64,000 nt of DNA from NCBI GenBank assembly GCA_003564185.1, contig PXFS01000139.1, positions 1 through 64,000 of the forward strand. Reading direction: 5' to 3'. This DNA comes from Flavobacteriaceae bacterium (GTDB lineage Bacteria; Bacteroidota; Bacteroidia; Flavobacteriales; Flavobacteriaceae). Positions within the stretch are counted from its first letter, which is position 1, and the number at the start of each line of letters is the position of its first letter. Positions 40,534 to 50,135 of the stretch are shown here, in pieces. The position numbers were made by a program, and so were the translations under genes. The notes beneath the pieces are model-generated. The model was not told the DNA's origin, ran no database searches, and saw only the letters and a program-made list of their open reading frames with translations.

Positions 40534-42882
40534 ATGAAATATAAGGCTAAATACAAATCGATTGTGGTGCTAATTTTAATTCTAGCATTACCTTCTTTTG
40601 GTTGGGCACAAATAAACAGGCTTAAGGAAGCGGATAGAATGTTTGAAAATTACGCATTTATTGATGCGCAGGAAATCTATTTAGAAGTAGCTAAAGCAGG
40701 ATATAAATCAGAAAATTTATTCAAAAAATTAGGGGATTCTTATTATTTTAATTCAAATCTTCCAGAAGCTCACAAGTGGTATGAAAAGCTTTTTGAGCTG
40801 AATGAAACACCTGATGAGCAAGAGTATTTTTACCGTTATGCCCAAAGCTTAAGAAGTATAGAAAAATATGATGAATCTGATGAATTGATGAAACGCTTTG
40901 AAGAATTAAGTGGTATAGAAGATTCAAGGGTTTCAAAAATTAAGAATGAAGCAAATTATTTAGAATTAATTGAACTACAATCCGGTAAGTTTGAAATTTC
41001 AGATGCTTCTATAAATTCCGAATTAAGTGAGTTTAGCCCAAGATTTGTAGGTGACTCTCTTCTTTTGTTTGCTAGCAATAGAGAGGTTTCTGCCGCTATA
41101 AAAAGGGTTCATGAATGGAACAATCAACCTTATCTAAATATATATCAAGTAAAGCTAGATGACAGCCTTTACGCTGAAGGTGAACCTCAACTTTTTCATG
41201 AAGACTTAAGTTCTAAATTTCATGAGGCATCTGCTGTAGTAACTAAAGATGGTAATACTGTGTTTTTTACTAGAAACAATTTTGATAATAAAAGACTTGT
41301 AAAAAGTGAAGATGGGTATAATTATTTAAAAATTTATAAATCAACAAAAGATGAAGATGGAAATTGGGGAGTTCCTAAGGAATTACCTTTCTGTAGTGAT
41401 GAATTTAATACAGCTCATCCCGCTTTATCACCAGATGAAAAAAAGCTTTATTTTGCTTCTGATGGTCACAATACAATCGGACAATCAGATCTTTTTTATG
41501 TTGATATTTTAGAAGATGATAAATATGGAGAGCCTGTTAATCTAGGAAAGAAAATCAACACAGAAGGTAAAGAGAGTTTCCCTTTTATAAGTAAAGACGG
41601 TTATTTGTATTTTTCATCAAATGGACATGTAGGTTTAGGTGGCTATGATGTTTTTATTAGTGCACCGAAGAAAGATGGGAGTTTTGGAGAACCTTTTAAT
41701 TTAGGTAGACCCATAAATTCGTCCAAAGATGATTTTAGTTTCATAATTAACGATGAAAAAGGAATTGGTTTTTATGCTACAAATAGAGGTGAAAATAATT
41801 CAGATCAAATTATGAGAGCTGTTCTTTTAGATGAATTAATTACAGATTGTAAGCAATTCTTAGAAGGAAAAATTACTGAGATAAATACTTCAATGGGAGT
41901 TTCAGATGTACAAGTAGAGCTTTTAGATGATGAATTAAATTCAATAGAAACCTCAGTAACTGATAGTGATGGCGCTTATTCTTTTAAGGTTGAATGCAAT
42001 AAACGTTACGTAGTAAGAATTACTAAGGAAGGCTATAAAACCTATGAAGCTCTGGTAAGTACTGGAGAAGACTTTGAAGATTCTGTAATAAAAGACTTAA
42101 ATATAGAGTCTGGTGATGAATTAGGAGTGAAACGTGTGCAAGAGGGAGATGACCTTAGGGATATTCTACAGCTTGATCCAATATATTTTGATTTAGACGA
42201 ATTTAATATCACTCAAGCTGCAGAAGTAGAACTTCAAAAAGTAATCGCCGTTCTTAAATCCTATCCAGAAATGCGTATTGACATACGATCTCATACAGAT
42301 AGTAGAGCTGGTGATGCTTACAATAAAATCTTATCTGAAAAAAGAGCTGACGCTACAGTTAGTTATATTGTTGAAAGAGGTGTGGACAAAAAAAGAGTCA
42401 CTGGCAAAGGATACGGGGAAACACAGTTAGTTAATCACTGTGCCAATAATGTTGATTGTACAGAAGAAGAACATGCGCTAAACAGAAGATCTGAATTTAT
42501 TATTTTAAATAAAAATGAAACACCTGAAGAGCTTAGGAAAAATTTAGCCAAAAAATACAATCAAAAAATAGATCAACGAGAAAGAAATACAACTAAGGCT
42601 AAAGCTGTATCTCGTAGCAGAGCAAATTCACTAGCTGGTAGTTATGATTTTGAAAGTGATGAAGAGGTTTATACCGTTCAAGTTGGAGCATTCAAAAACA
42701 TCATTGAAAATCGCTTTGATGTGCAAGATTTATTTTACAATGAATATAATGACGGTTTTGTTCGCTATTTCTCTGGTGTCTTTAATTCAAGAGAAGAAGC
42801 CTTAAAACATAAAACATTTCTTCTTTCCAAAGGCTTTGAAGGAGCTTTTATTGTTGGATTAAGAGGAAATGAAAGATTTTAA
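40534..42882 (+). CDS. OmpA family protein: TPR-like N-terminus, PD40 repeats, carboxypeptidase-regulatory-like domain, OmpA domain and C-terminal SPOR-like domain
   Basis: 782 aa; HPALSPDEKKLYFASDGHNTIGQSDLF; VQVELLDDELNSIETSVTDSDGAYSF; OmpA DIRSHTDSRAGDAYNKILSEKRADATVSYIVERGVDKKRVTGKGYGE; SPOR-like VYTVQVGAFKN. Confidence 0.9.
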   Translation: MKYKAKYKSIVVLILILALPSFGWAQINRLKEADRMFENYAFIDAQEIYLEVAKAGYKSENLFKKLGDSYYFNSNLPEAHKWYEKLFELNETPDEQEYFYRYAQSLRSIEKYDESDELMKRFEELSGIEDSRVSKIKNEANYLELIELQSGKFEISDASINSELSEFSPRFVGDSLLLFASNREVSAAIKRVHEWNNQPYLNIYQVKLDDSLYAEGEPQLFHEDLSSKFHEASAVVTKDGNTVFFTRNNFDNKRLVKSEDGYNYLKIYKSTKDEDGNWGVPKELPFCSDEFNTAHPALSPDEKKLYFASDGHNTIGQSDLFYVDILEDDKYGEPVNLGKKINTEGKESFPFISKDGYLYFSSNGHVGLGGYDVFISAPKKDGSFGEPFNLGRPINSSKDDFSFIINDEKGIGFYATNRGENNSDQIMRAVLLDELITDCKQFLEGKITEINTSMGVSDVQVELLDDELNSIETSVTDSDGAYSFKVECNKRYVVRITKEGYKTYEALVSTGEDFEDSVIKDLNIESGDELGVKRVQEGDDLRDILQLDPIYFDLDEFNITQAAEVELQKVIAVLKSYPEMRIDIRSHTDSRAGDAYNKILSEKRADATVSYIVERGVDKKRVTGKGYGETQLVNHCANNVDCTEEEHALNRRSEFIILNKNETPEELRKNLAKKYNQKIDQRERNTTKAKAVSRSRANSLAGSYDFESDEEVYTVQVGAFKNIIENRFDVQDLFYNEYNDGFVRYFSGVFNSREEALKHKTFLLSKGFEGAFIVGLRGNERF

Positions 42883-43023
42883 GAATTAAAGATTAGCCGA
42901 AAATTATTGGATTAATTAATTTCACACTACTAGTATTTATTAGTAATTGTAAGATTATAAATATATGCTAAATAAGTTGTAAATCGAATTTCAGATGTTT
43001 TCTTTGTTAGTAAAGAAATTTAA

Positions 43024-43566
43024 ATGCAAAAAGAAGATTCTAAAAAAGAGGAGCAAGTTATTTTAGTAGATGAGAATGATCAGTTTCTTGGACTGATGCC
43101 AAAAATGGAGGCGCATGAAAAAGGGCTACTACATAGAGCGTTTTCTGTTTTTGTTTATAACCAAAGTGGAGAGTTACTTCTTCAGCAAAGAGCATTAAGT
43201 AAATATCATACTCCAGGGCTGTGGACAAATACTTGTTGTAGCCACCAGCGTAAGGGAGAATCAAATATTGAAGCTGGGAAACGAAGGCTTATGGAGGAAA
43301 TGGGATTTACCACAGACCTAAAAGAAACTACCTCTTTTATTTATAAAGCCCCATTTGATAATGGTTTAACAGAACATGAGTATGATTATATTTTAGTTGG
43401 AAAATTTAATGGCGAACCAAAACCCAACCCCTTAGAGGTAGAATCTTATAAATGGATGAAACTGGAACAAGTAAAAGAGGATATTGATAAAAATCCGCAT
43501 CTTTATACAGCTTGGTTTAAAATAATTTTTGAGAAGCATTACACAGATATGCTTGTAAATTCATAA
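43024..43566 (+). CDS. idi: Isopentenyl-diphosphate delta-isomerase
   Basis: 180 aa; HEKGLLHRAFSVFVYN, LWTNTCCSHQRKGE, EHEYDYILVGKF. Confidence 0.95.
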   Translation: MQKEDSKKEEQVILVDENDQFLGLMPKMEAHEKGLLHRAFSVFVYNQSGELLLQQRALSKYHTPGLWTNTCCSHQRKGESNIEAGKRRLMEEMGFTTDLKETTSFIYKAPFDNGLTEHEYDYILVGKFNGEPKPNPLEVESYKWMKLEQVKEDIDKNPHLYTAWFKIIFEKHYTDMLVNS

Positions 43567-43576
43567 AACTCAACAG

Positions 43577-43987
43577 ATGAAAGTAACCGTTCATAGAAAA
43601 GCACATTTTAACGCTGCTCATCGACTTTACAGAAAAGATTGGAGCATGGAAAAAAATGATAAGATTTTTGGCAAATGTAACAATCCCCAATACCATGGCC
43701 ATAATTATGAATTAATTACATCAGTTACAGGTGAAATTGATCCAGATACTGGCTATGTAATTGATATGAAAGTCTTAAAGGATATCATTAAAGAAGAGGT
43801 TGAGGAAAAGTTTGATCACAAAAATTTGAATGAGCAGGTGGAAGAATTTTATAATTTAAATCCTACGGCAGAAAATATATCTGTAGTCATTTGGAACAAG
43901 CTTAGGAAAAGATTAAACGCTAATTTAGAGTTAGAGGTTACTCTTTATGAGACACCTAGAAATTTTGTAACATATAACGGTCAATAA
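43577..43987 (+). CDS. 6-pyruvoyl-tetrahydropterin synthase / 6-carboxytetrahydropterin synthase family protein (QueD-like)
   Basis: 136 aa; FNAAHRLYRKDW, GKCNNPQYHGHNYEL, DFDHKNLNE-like motif, TAENISVVIWNKL. Confidence 0.9.
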   Translation: MKVTVHRKAHFNAAHRLYRKDWSMEKNDKIFGKCNNPQYHGHNYELITSVTGEIDPDTGYVIDMKVLKDIIKEEVEEKFDHKNLNEQVEEFYNLNPTAENISVVIWNKLRKRLNANLELEVTLYETPRNFVTYNGQ

Positions 43988-43988
43988 A

Positions 43989-44453
43989 ATGAAACTAGAA
44001 ATTGGAGATATAATACCAAATTTTAAAGCAAAAAATGCAATTGGCGAAGAATTTAATTCTTCAGTCATAATTGGCAAAAAACCAGTTGTTATCTTTTTTT
44101 ATCCTAAAGATTTTACTCCAGGTTGTACAAAAGAGGCATGTAATTTTAGAGATGCCTACCAAGATTTCCAAGATTTAGGTGCAGAAGTTATTGGAGTGAG
44201 TGGTGACTCAGAAAAATCACATCAAAGGTTCGCAAAAAAATACCAATTACCTTACACCCTACTTTCAGACTCATCAGGAAAATTAAGAAAAAAGTTTGGC
44301 GTAAAAAAAAGTTTATTAGGTCTAATACCTGGTAGAGAAACTTTTGTGATAGATAAAAATGGAATGGTTCAAATGAGGTTTAATAATTTAGATGCTAATA
44401 GACATATGAAAAAAGCTCTTAAAAAAATTAAAGAGCTTGTTGAAAATGAGTAA
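43989..44453 (+). CDS. Peroxiredoxin (BCP/PrxQ type)
   Basis: 154 aa; VIFFYPKDFTPGCTKEACNFRDAYQDF. Confidence 0.94.
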   Translation: MKLEIGDIIPNFKAKNAIGEEFNSSVIIGKKPVVIFFYPKDFTPGCTKEACNFRDAYQDFQDLGAEVIGVSGDSEKSHQRFAKKYQLPYTLLSDSSGKLRKKFGVKKSLLGLIPGRETFVIDKNGMVQMRFNNLDANRHMKKALKKIKELVENE

Positions 44454-44458
44454 ATTAA

Positions 44459-45214
44459 TTAATACTTAGATTTATTTGTTAATTCATCATACTCATATAA
44501 TTCCATTTGATCATCCATTAAGTCAATATCAGAAATACTAATACCTGAATTAAAGTAGTCAGACCAAATACCTATTTCCATGACTAATTCAAAATTAGAC
44601 TTTAAAAGGTTAATCTCTTTTGGATCCAGCTTTCTAATACACTTATTTAATTTTGATTTAGAAACAATCTCCATAAAATTGATATAGCTATTTACCGTTT
44701 TTTGAAAAATTTCTTTTTTCATTTCAACGGTTTCAAATGAGTCCCAATCAATTAAAAATCTTGCTTGATTTAAAGCCTCTTCCTCATTGTAGGCAAGTTT
44801 AAGCGTCTCCAACAAGGCTACTTCTAGTTCATAAAGGTTGAATGTATTAACTATTTCGCCTTGAAAAACTACTTTTACTTGACCGTTTTTTAGATTACTA
44901 ATACCAATTTTTGGTTTTAAATCAAAAGTAGAGTTACCATTATTAATAGGACTCAAAATTGTTAAATGTGTGTCATAAAAATCATAACCTATAAATTCAA
45001 TTTTCTCTTGGTCTGCTGTCAAATCAGCTTCAATAGATAAGTTTGTCAAATTTTCAGTAAGGCTTAGATTATAACTAAAATGAAAATAACTAATTACATG
45101 GGGCTGCAGTAAACGTTCATGCTGCTTGGATAACGGTTGAGCTTGCAAATCAATACAAATCAAAGCTAGCATGAAGCAAACAAATGCGGAAAAATCACTT
45201 CTATTTACTAACAT
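44459..45214 (-). CDS. Secreted hypothetical protein
   Basis: 251 aa with N-terminal hydrophobic signal sequence ending LQAQ; no family recognised. Confidence 0.55.
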   Translation of the reverse strand: MLVNRSDFSAFVCFMLALICIDLQAQPLSKQHERLLQPHVISYFHFSYNLSLTENLTNLSIEADLTADQEKIEFIGYDFYDTHLTILSPINNGNSTFDLKPKIGISNLKNGQVKVVFQGEIVNTFNLYELEVALLETLKLAYNEEEALNQARFLIDWDSFETVEMKKEIFQKTVNSYINFMEIVSKSKLNKCIRKLDPKEINLLKSNFELVMEIGIWSDYFNSGISISDIDLMDDQMELYEYDELTNKSKY

Positions 45215-45307
45215 AACTCAAATATTTATGTTAAATATAATAAAAATATTTTGAATAAAAATATATAAATATATTTATGGATGTTAATTAACAGAATAAC
45301 TATTTGC

Positions 45308-45760
45308 TCACTCTCTGTTTTTAGAGTCAATAAATATGGTTACTGGACCTGCATTGGTAAGCGATACATTCATATTTGCACCAAAAACACCTGATTTAAC
45401 GGGAATATTTGTACTTGACTCTAAAACTTTTAAAAACTGATTATATAAATCTTTAGCTTTTTCAGGAGATGCAGAGTTTATAAAACTAGGTCGATTACCT
45501 TTTTTAGTTGAAGCGTGTAAAGTAAACTGACTAATAATCAAAAATTCACCTCCAACATCTTCAATTGATGTATTTATTGGATGTTTTTCATCCGGAAAAA
45601 TTCGTATTTTAATTAACTTTTTAACCAACCAATTGATATCTTCTATATAATCTTCATGTTCAATACCTAAGAAGACAAGTAATCCACTCTGAATTGAAGC
45701 AAGTATTTTATTGTTTACCTCAACTGAAGCATTTTTGACTCTTTGAATCACTAAACGCAT
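45308..45760 (-). CDS. dtd: D-aminoacyl-tRNA deacylase
   Basis: 150 aa; MRLVIQRVKNASVEVNNKILASIQSGLLVFLG, SQFTLHASTKKGNRPSF, NAGPVTIFID. Confidence 0.96.
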   Translation of the reverse strand: MRLVIQRVKNASVEVNNKILASIQSGLLVFLGIEHEDYIEDINWLVKKLIKIRIFPDEKHPINTSIEDVGGEFLIISQFTLHASTKKGNRPSFINSASPEKAKDLYNQFLKVLESSTNIPVKSGVFGANMNVSLTNAGPVTIFIDSKNRE

Positions 45761-45823
45761 AATTAATTGTATTTATAAAAGATTTTAATTCAATTTTTAG
45801 TGAATAGGATAATGATCTAAAAA

Positions 45824-46774
45824 TCAATTCTCAGCATATATATCTTTTCTATAATTTTCATCTTCACCCCTCAAAATCTGCAAATAGCTTTCGTATCTAG
45901 AAAGTTCAATTTCACCCTCTTCTACAGCTTTTTTAATAGCACATTTAGGTTCAGATAAATGCAAGCAATTATTAAATTTACACTTATGCTTAATCGCAAA
46001 AAACTCGGGAAAATAATCAGTTAACTCATGATCTTCTATATCTACAATTCCAAAACCTCTAATTCCAGGGGTATCTATGATTCTACCTCCAAAATCTAAT
46101 TCATGCATTTCTGAAAATGTGGTAGTATGCTGCCCTTGAGCATGTTGCAGTGAAATAGAGGAAGTTTTAAGATTTAAACCGGGCTCTAACGCATTAATTA
46201 AAGATGATTTACCTACCCCAGAATGCCCTGACAGCATACAAGTTTTTTCTTTCATTAAATCTTTAACTAACTCTACTTGATGTCCAGTTTGAGCTGAAAT
46301 ACCATGGCATTCGTAGCCTATTTTTCTGTATAACTCAGCAAGGTATTTTAACTCTACTTTTTCTTCTAATTCATAAGTGTCCATCTTATTAAATAAAAGC
46401 ACTACTGGTATACCATAAGCTTCTGCTGAAACCAAGAAACGATCAATGAAAGTTGTAGAGGTTGGAGGATTATTATAAGTGATAAGTAAAAAGGCTTGGT
46501 CAATATTGGAAGCAATAATATGAGTCTGTTTAGAAAGATTTACTGATTTACGAATTATGTAATTTTTTCTTTCTTCAATATTTTGAATCACCCCTATTTT
46601 TTCATCTCCTTTTTTTTCAATTTTTACATCTACATAATCACCAACAGCAACTGGATTAGTGCTTTTTATTCCTTGAATTCTAAACTTTCCTTTTAATCTT
46701 GATTTGATTAACTCACCAGATTCAAGTTTTATGTCATACCAACTTCCTGTTGATTTATATACTAATCCCTTCAT
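45824..46774 (-). CDS. rsgA: Ribosome small subunit-dependent GTPase A
   Basis: 316 aa; circularly permuted GTPase motifs NKMD, SGHSGVGKSSLIN, DTPGIRGFG and C-terminal zinc-binding CKFNNCLHLSEPKC. Confidence 0.96.
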   Translation of the reverse strand: MKGLVYKSTGSWYDIKLESGELIKSRLKGKFRIQGIKSTNPVAVGDYVDVKIEKKGDEKIGVIQNIEERKNYIIRKSVNLSKQTHIIASNIDQAFLLITYNNPPTSTTFIDRFLVSAEAYGIPVVLLFNKMDTYELEEKVELKYLAELYRKIGYECHGISAQTGHQVELVKDLMKEKTCMLSGHSGVGKSSLINALEPGLNLKTSSISLQHAQGQHTTTFSEMHELDFGGRIIDTPGIRGFGIVDIEDHELTDYFPEFFAIKHKCKFNNCLHLSEPKCAIKKAVEEGEIELSRYESYLQILRGEDENYRKDIYAEN

Positions 46775-46909
46775 TAATAACTCTTGTTCATTTCTATATA
46801 ATTAAATCACTTAGTTGAAACAAAGTTAGATTTAATTTACTAATATAACTTCTCAGTTTTGAAAGATTTTTTTAAAGAGGTTAATTTGAGTATTAAAAAC
46901 AATCTATTA

Positions 46910-47566
46910 TTACTCATTATTTTCTTTCAATAATGCTGGAAATTTTTTCTTGAACTTTTCTAACCTTGGATTAGAAACACGCCTTACATATGAATTATTT
47001 GGGTTTCTCTTTTTGTAATCTTGGTGATAATCCTCAGCCACCCAGAATTTTTCAAAAGGCATGACCTCAGAAGCAATAGGTTGGTCGTATACCTTAGCTA
47101 ACTCTTTGATTTTCGCCTCTATAATTTCTTTTTGCTCATTGTTTTGATAAAAAATAATAGAGCGGTATTGTGAACCTTTATCAGGCCCTTGTCCATTGAC
47201 TTGCGTAGGATTTTGTGAGCCGTAATACACGTCTACGAGTGTAGAAAAACTCACTTTTTCAGGGTCATAAATAACCTCTACAGCTTCAGCATGACCTGTT
47301 CTACCTGTATTGCTTTCCTCATAGGTAGGATTTTTGGTGTGACCACCTGCATACCCAGAAATTGACTCTTCTACCCCATAAACTGACTCGTAAATAGCTT
47401 CAACACACCAAAAACACCCGCTTGCAAAATAAGCTTTTGCTAATCCATTTTCCATGGGCACTTCAACTGGCTCTTGATTTGATTTGTTTTTAGGTGATTG
47501 CTGCGCTTCTGAGCAACCTATGAAAATTATAGTCAGGAATATTCCCCAAAAGTGAAAATCTTTCAT
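46910..47566 (-). CDS. msrA: Peptide-methionine (S)-S-oxide reductase MsrA (lipoprotein)
   Basis: 218 aa; lipobox IFIGCSEAQ; ASGCFWCVEAIYESVYGVEESISGYAGGHTKNPTYEE. Confidence 0.96.
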   Translation of the reverse strand: MKDFHFWGIFLTIIFIGCSEAQQSPKNKSNQEPVEVPMENGLAKAYFASGCFWCVEAIYESVYGVEESISGYAGGHTKNPTYEESNTGRTGHAEAVEVIYDPEKVSFSTLVDVYYGSQNPTQVNGQGPDKGSQYRSIIFYQNNEQKEIIEAKIKELAKVYDQPIASEVMPFEKFWVAEDYHQDYKKRNPNNSYVRRVSNPRLEKFKKKFPALLKENNE

Positions 47567-47615
47567 ACTTTTTTTAAAGCAAATTTATGAAAGGCAATAT
47601 CTTAAAATCAAACAT

Positions 47616-48119
47616 TCAAGATTTATTAACAATAAGTTCTGTAGAAAATGTCTTTTTTTTGAATTGAAATTTTAACGATTGATTTTTCTTTAAAACTCCA
47701 AAAGCTAATACGCAAGATATAATTAGAATAGGGATTGCGAAGGGTAAATAATCAATTGGCATCCAGAATGTAAAAAATGAATTAATCTTTATCGTATCTT
47801 TTGACGGCTGGTACAAAATCTTCACTTTTTGTCCTTCTTTAAAAAACTCAAATGAAGCTTTTGGCCCTTGAAATTGATGCGTTTGCCCCTGATACTTAAA
47901 TTCAATTATGGGTATTACAGTTGCATATTTTTCACGCATTTCATCAGTAGCAACAACATTGTTTGAATTGGAATTAAAAAATAAATAATCTTGCTTGACT
48001 ACTTGGCCTTCAATTTTTTCTGAAGTTCCATAAAAATAAAGCTGATCGGCCAAAATACCAATAAATAATAATGCAAAGACAGCAAGAAAACATTGAAACC
48101 TACTTAAACTAATCTGCAT
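47616..48119 (-). CDS. DUF3592-like membrane protein
   Basis: Two TM segments with EGQVVKQDYLF...VIPIIEFKYQGQTHQFQGPKASFEFFKEGQKVKILYQPSKDT. Confidence 0.7.
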   Translation of the reverse strand: MQISLSRFQCFLAVFALLFIGILADQLYFYGTSEKIEGQVVKQDYLFFNSNSNNVVATDEMREKYATVIPIIEFKYQGQTHQFQGPKASFEFFKEGQKVKILYQPSKDTIKINSFFTFWMPIDYLPFAIPILIISCVLAFGVLKKNQSLKFQFKKKTFSTELIVNKS

Positions 48120-48228
48120 AATTACTTTTTTCCAAATTTATTTTAAAAGCAATTAATTTTCAACTATTTATTAATTAATTAGTAAAAAAAATAACAAAAT
48201 GTGTGTTTATTAGAATCGGAACATTTCT

Positions 48229-48672
48229 TTAAATAAACATTCTTGTCTTCTTTTTGTAGTTTGTATATTCATTAAATTTTTTACTCAAAAGTGTCTCTTC
48301 ATAGCGTGCTTTGAAATATATAAAACCCAAAAAAATCAAAGCTATTAATACTTGATATATGCTCTGATTGGCTAGAGCCCAACTGACGAAAAATACTATT
48401 AATCCTGTATAAATGGGATGTCTAGACCATTGATATACACCTGTAGTTTTTAATGTAGAACTCTCTTTGGGGGTGGGAAAAGGCGAAACTAAATAATCAA
48501 AACTTAAAAGTGCAAGAAGAGTAAAGGCAATTCCTATGAATGCGATTAAACGAAATAAAATTGTAAAATCATGCGATAATTCAAATTCACCTATATTAAT
48601 GGGAAGAATAAAGCTGATAAATAGAGAAATTTGCACAGCCAAATAAATCTTGTCTTTCAGTGGTTTAGTCAT
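48229..48672 (-). CDS. Isoprenylcysteine carboxylmethyltransferase-like (NnrU/ICMT-type) membrane methyltransferase
   Basis: LKTTGVYQWSRHPIYTGLIVFFVSWAL; ATG at 48672 overlaps the rlmH stop (ATGACTAA), so the longer ORF start at 48726 is less likely. Confidence 0.8.
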   Translation of the reverse strand: MTKPLKDKIYLAVQISLFISFILPINIGEFELSHDFTILFRLIAFIGIAFTLLALLSFDYLVSPFPTPKESSTLKTTGVYQWSRHPIYTGLIVFFVSWALANQSIYQVLIALIFLGFIYFKARYEETLLSKKFNEYTNYKKKTRMFI

Positions 48673-49138
48673 GATGATAGGGTAAATTATGTATAATTGA
48701 AAATGCTCTGTAAATTTGTTCAACAAAAAACAAACGAACCATTTGATGAGAAAAAGTCATTTTTGATAAAGCTATTTTGGCATCTGAGCGTTGGTTTACC
48801 AAACTATCAAAACCATATGGCCCTCCAATTATAAAAACTACTTTCCTTGAACCAAGATGTTGTTTCTTAGCTATCCATTGTGCAAATTTTCTAGAGGTAA
48901 ACTCTATTCCCTTTTCATCCAAAAGTACAACATAATCGGTTGTAGTTACTTCTTTTAAAATTAATTCTCCCTCTTTTCTTTTTTGCTCTAACTGAGACAA
49001 TTTTTTTGTGTTTTTTATATCTGGTAAAATTTTCCATTCAAGCTTAGCAAAACGTTGTAATCGCTTTTCATATTCGCTCATTAACTTTGTCAATAATGAA
49101 TTATCTGTTTTACCAACCGCAATAATTTTTAAATGCAT
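48665..49138 (-). CDS. rlmH: 23S rRNA (pseudouridine1915-N3)-methyltransferase RlmH
   Basis: 157 aa; LDEKGIEFTSRKFAQWI, VVFIIGGPYGFD, KMTFSHQMVRLFFVEQIYRAFSIIHNLPYHHD. Confidence 0.97.
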   Translation of the reverse strand: MHLKIIAVGKTDNSLLTKLMSEYEKRLQRFAKLEWKILPDIKNTKKLSQLEQKRKEGELILKEVTTTDYVVLLDEKGIEFTSRKFAQWIAKKQHLGSRKVVFIIGGPYGFDSLVNQRSDAKIALSKMTFSHQMVRLFFVEQIYRAFSIIHNLPYHHD

Positions 49139-49453
49139 GATTCAATGTTTAAACTTTTTTGTCTGCTACTTGATTTAAGCAATATTTAGATGAATAGGCT
49201 ATAAATATTCAGCTAAATAATTTAAATAAATGAAATGAACTTCAAATTTAGCAAATAATAATCTTCCACAACATGAGCTTGTCAAATGAACGAAAATTTG
49301 CTCAAGTAATAAGAGATGTGCCAAAAAACTTTCATAAAAAATTTTAGGAAAATTGTCTATAATAGTTTTCTAATAAAATTCAAATTTTCTTCAATGGAAA
49401 AAAGAATAAATTTGTACTTTACAATTTTGTAACTTTTGTAATTATTTGCACTA

Positions 49454-50131
49454 ATGAAATTACTCGTTGTAGAGGATGATTTAAGGGTTTCGGAGCTACT
49501 GCAAAGAGGGCTTACTGAAGCGAATTTTGATATTCAATTAGCTTACGATGGAAAATCTGCAGAACGCCTATTTGCATCGGGGGATTTTGATTTAATTATT
49601 ACCGATATTATTCTTCCTAAAGTTGATGGAATTGAATTTTGTAAACGCATTAAATCTAAAACCCCAAGTGTTCCTATAATTATGTTGACTGCTCTAGGTA
49701 CAACCGATGATAAAGTAGAAGGATTTGATGCAGGAGCAGACGACTACCTGGTTAAGCCATTTGAAATGAGAGAGTTAATAGCAAGAATTAATGCGCTTTT
49801 AAAACGAAAGTCTTATTCAAATCAACCAGAACGAATATTACTTCAATTTGCTGATTTAGAAATGAATCTTCATACCAAAGAAGTAAAACGCATGGGGCAA
49901 GATATAAATCTTACTCCTAAAGAGTTTAAGCTACTTAAATTTATGATGGAAAATCCAGAACGTGTGCTATCAAGACAAGAGATTTCTAAAAAAGTATGGG
50001 AGATGGATTTTGACACAGGAACAAATTTTATAGATGTTTATATCAATTATTTACGTAAAAAAGTAGATAAAAATTTCAACCAAAAATTAATCCATACCAA
50101 AACAGGAATGGGCTTTGTTTTAAAAAACTAA
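49454..50131 (+). CDS. Two-component response regulator, OmpR/PhoB family
   Basis: 225 aa; receiver MKLLVVEDDLRVSELLQRGL, winged-helix LTPKEFKLLKFMMENPERVLSRQEISKKVWEMDFDTGTNFIDVYINYLRKKVD. Confidence 0.94.
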   Translation: MKLLVVEDDLRVSELLQRGLTEANFDIQLAYDGKSAERLFASGDFDLIITDIILPKVDGIEFCKRIKSKTPSVPIIMLTALGTTDDKVEGFDAGADDYLVKPFEMRELIARINALLKRKSYSNQPERILLQFADLEMNLHTKEVKRMGQDINLTPKEFKLLKFMMENPERVLSRQEISKKVWEMDFDTGTNFIDVYINYLRKKVDKNFNQKLIHTKTGMGFVLKN

Positions 50132-50135
50132 AATT

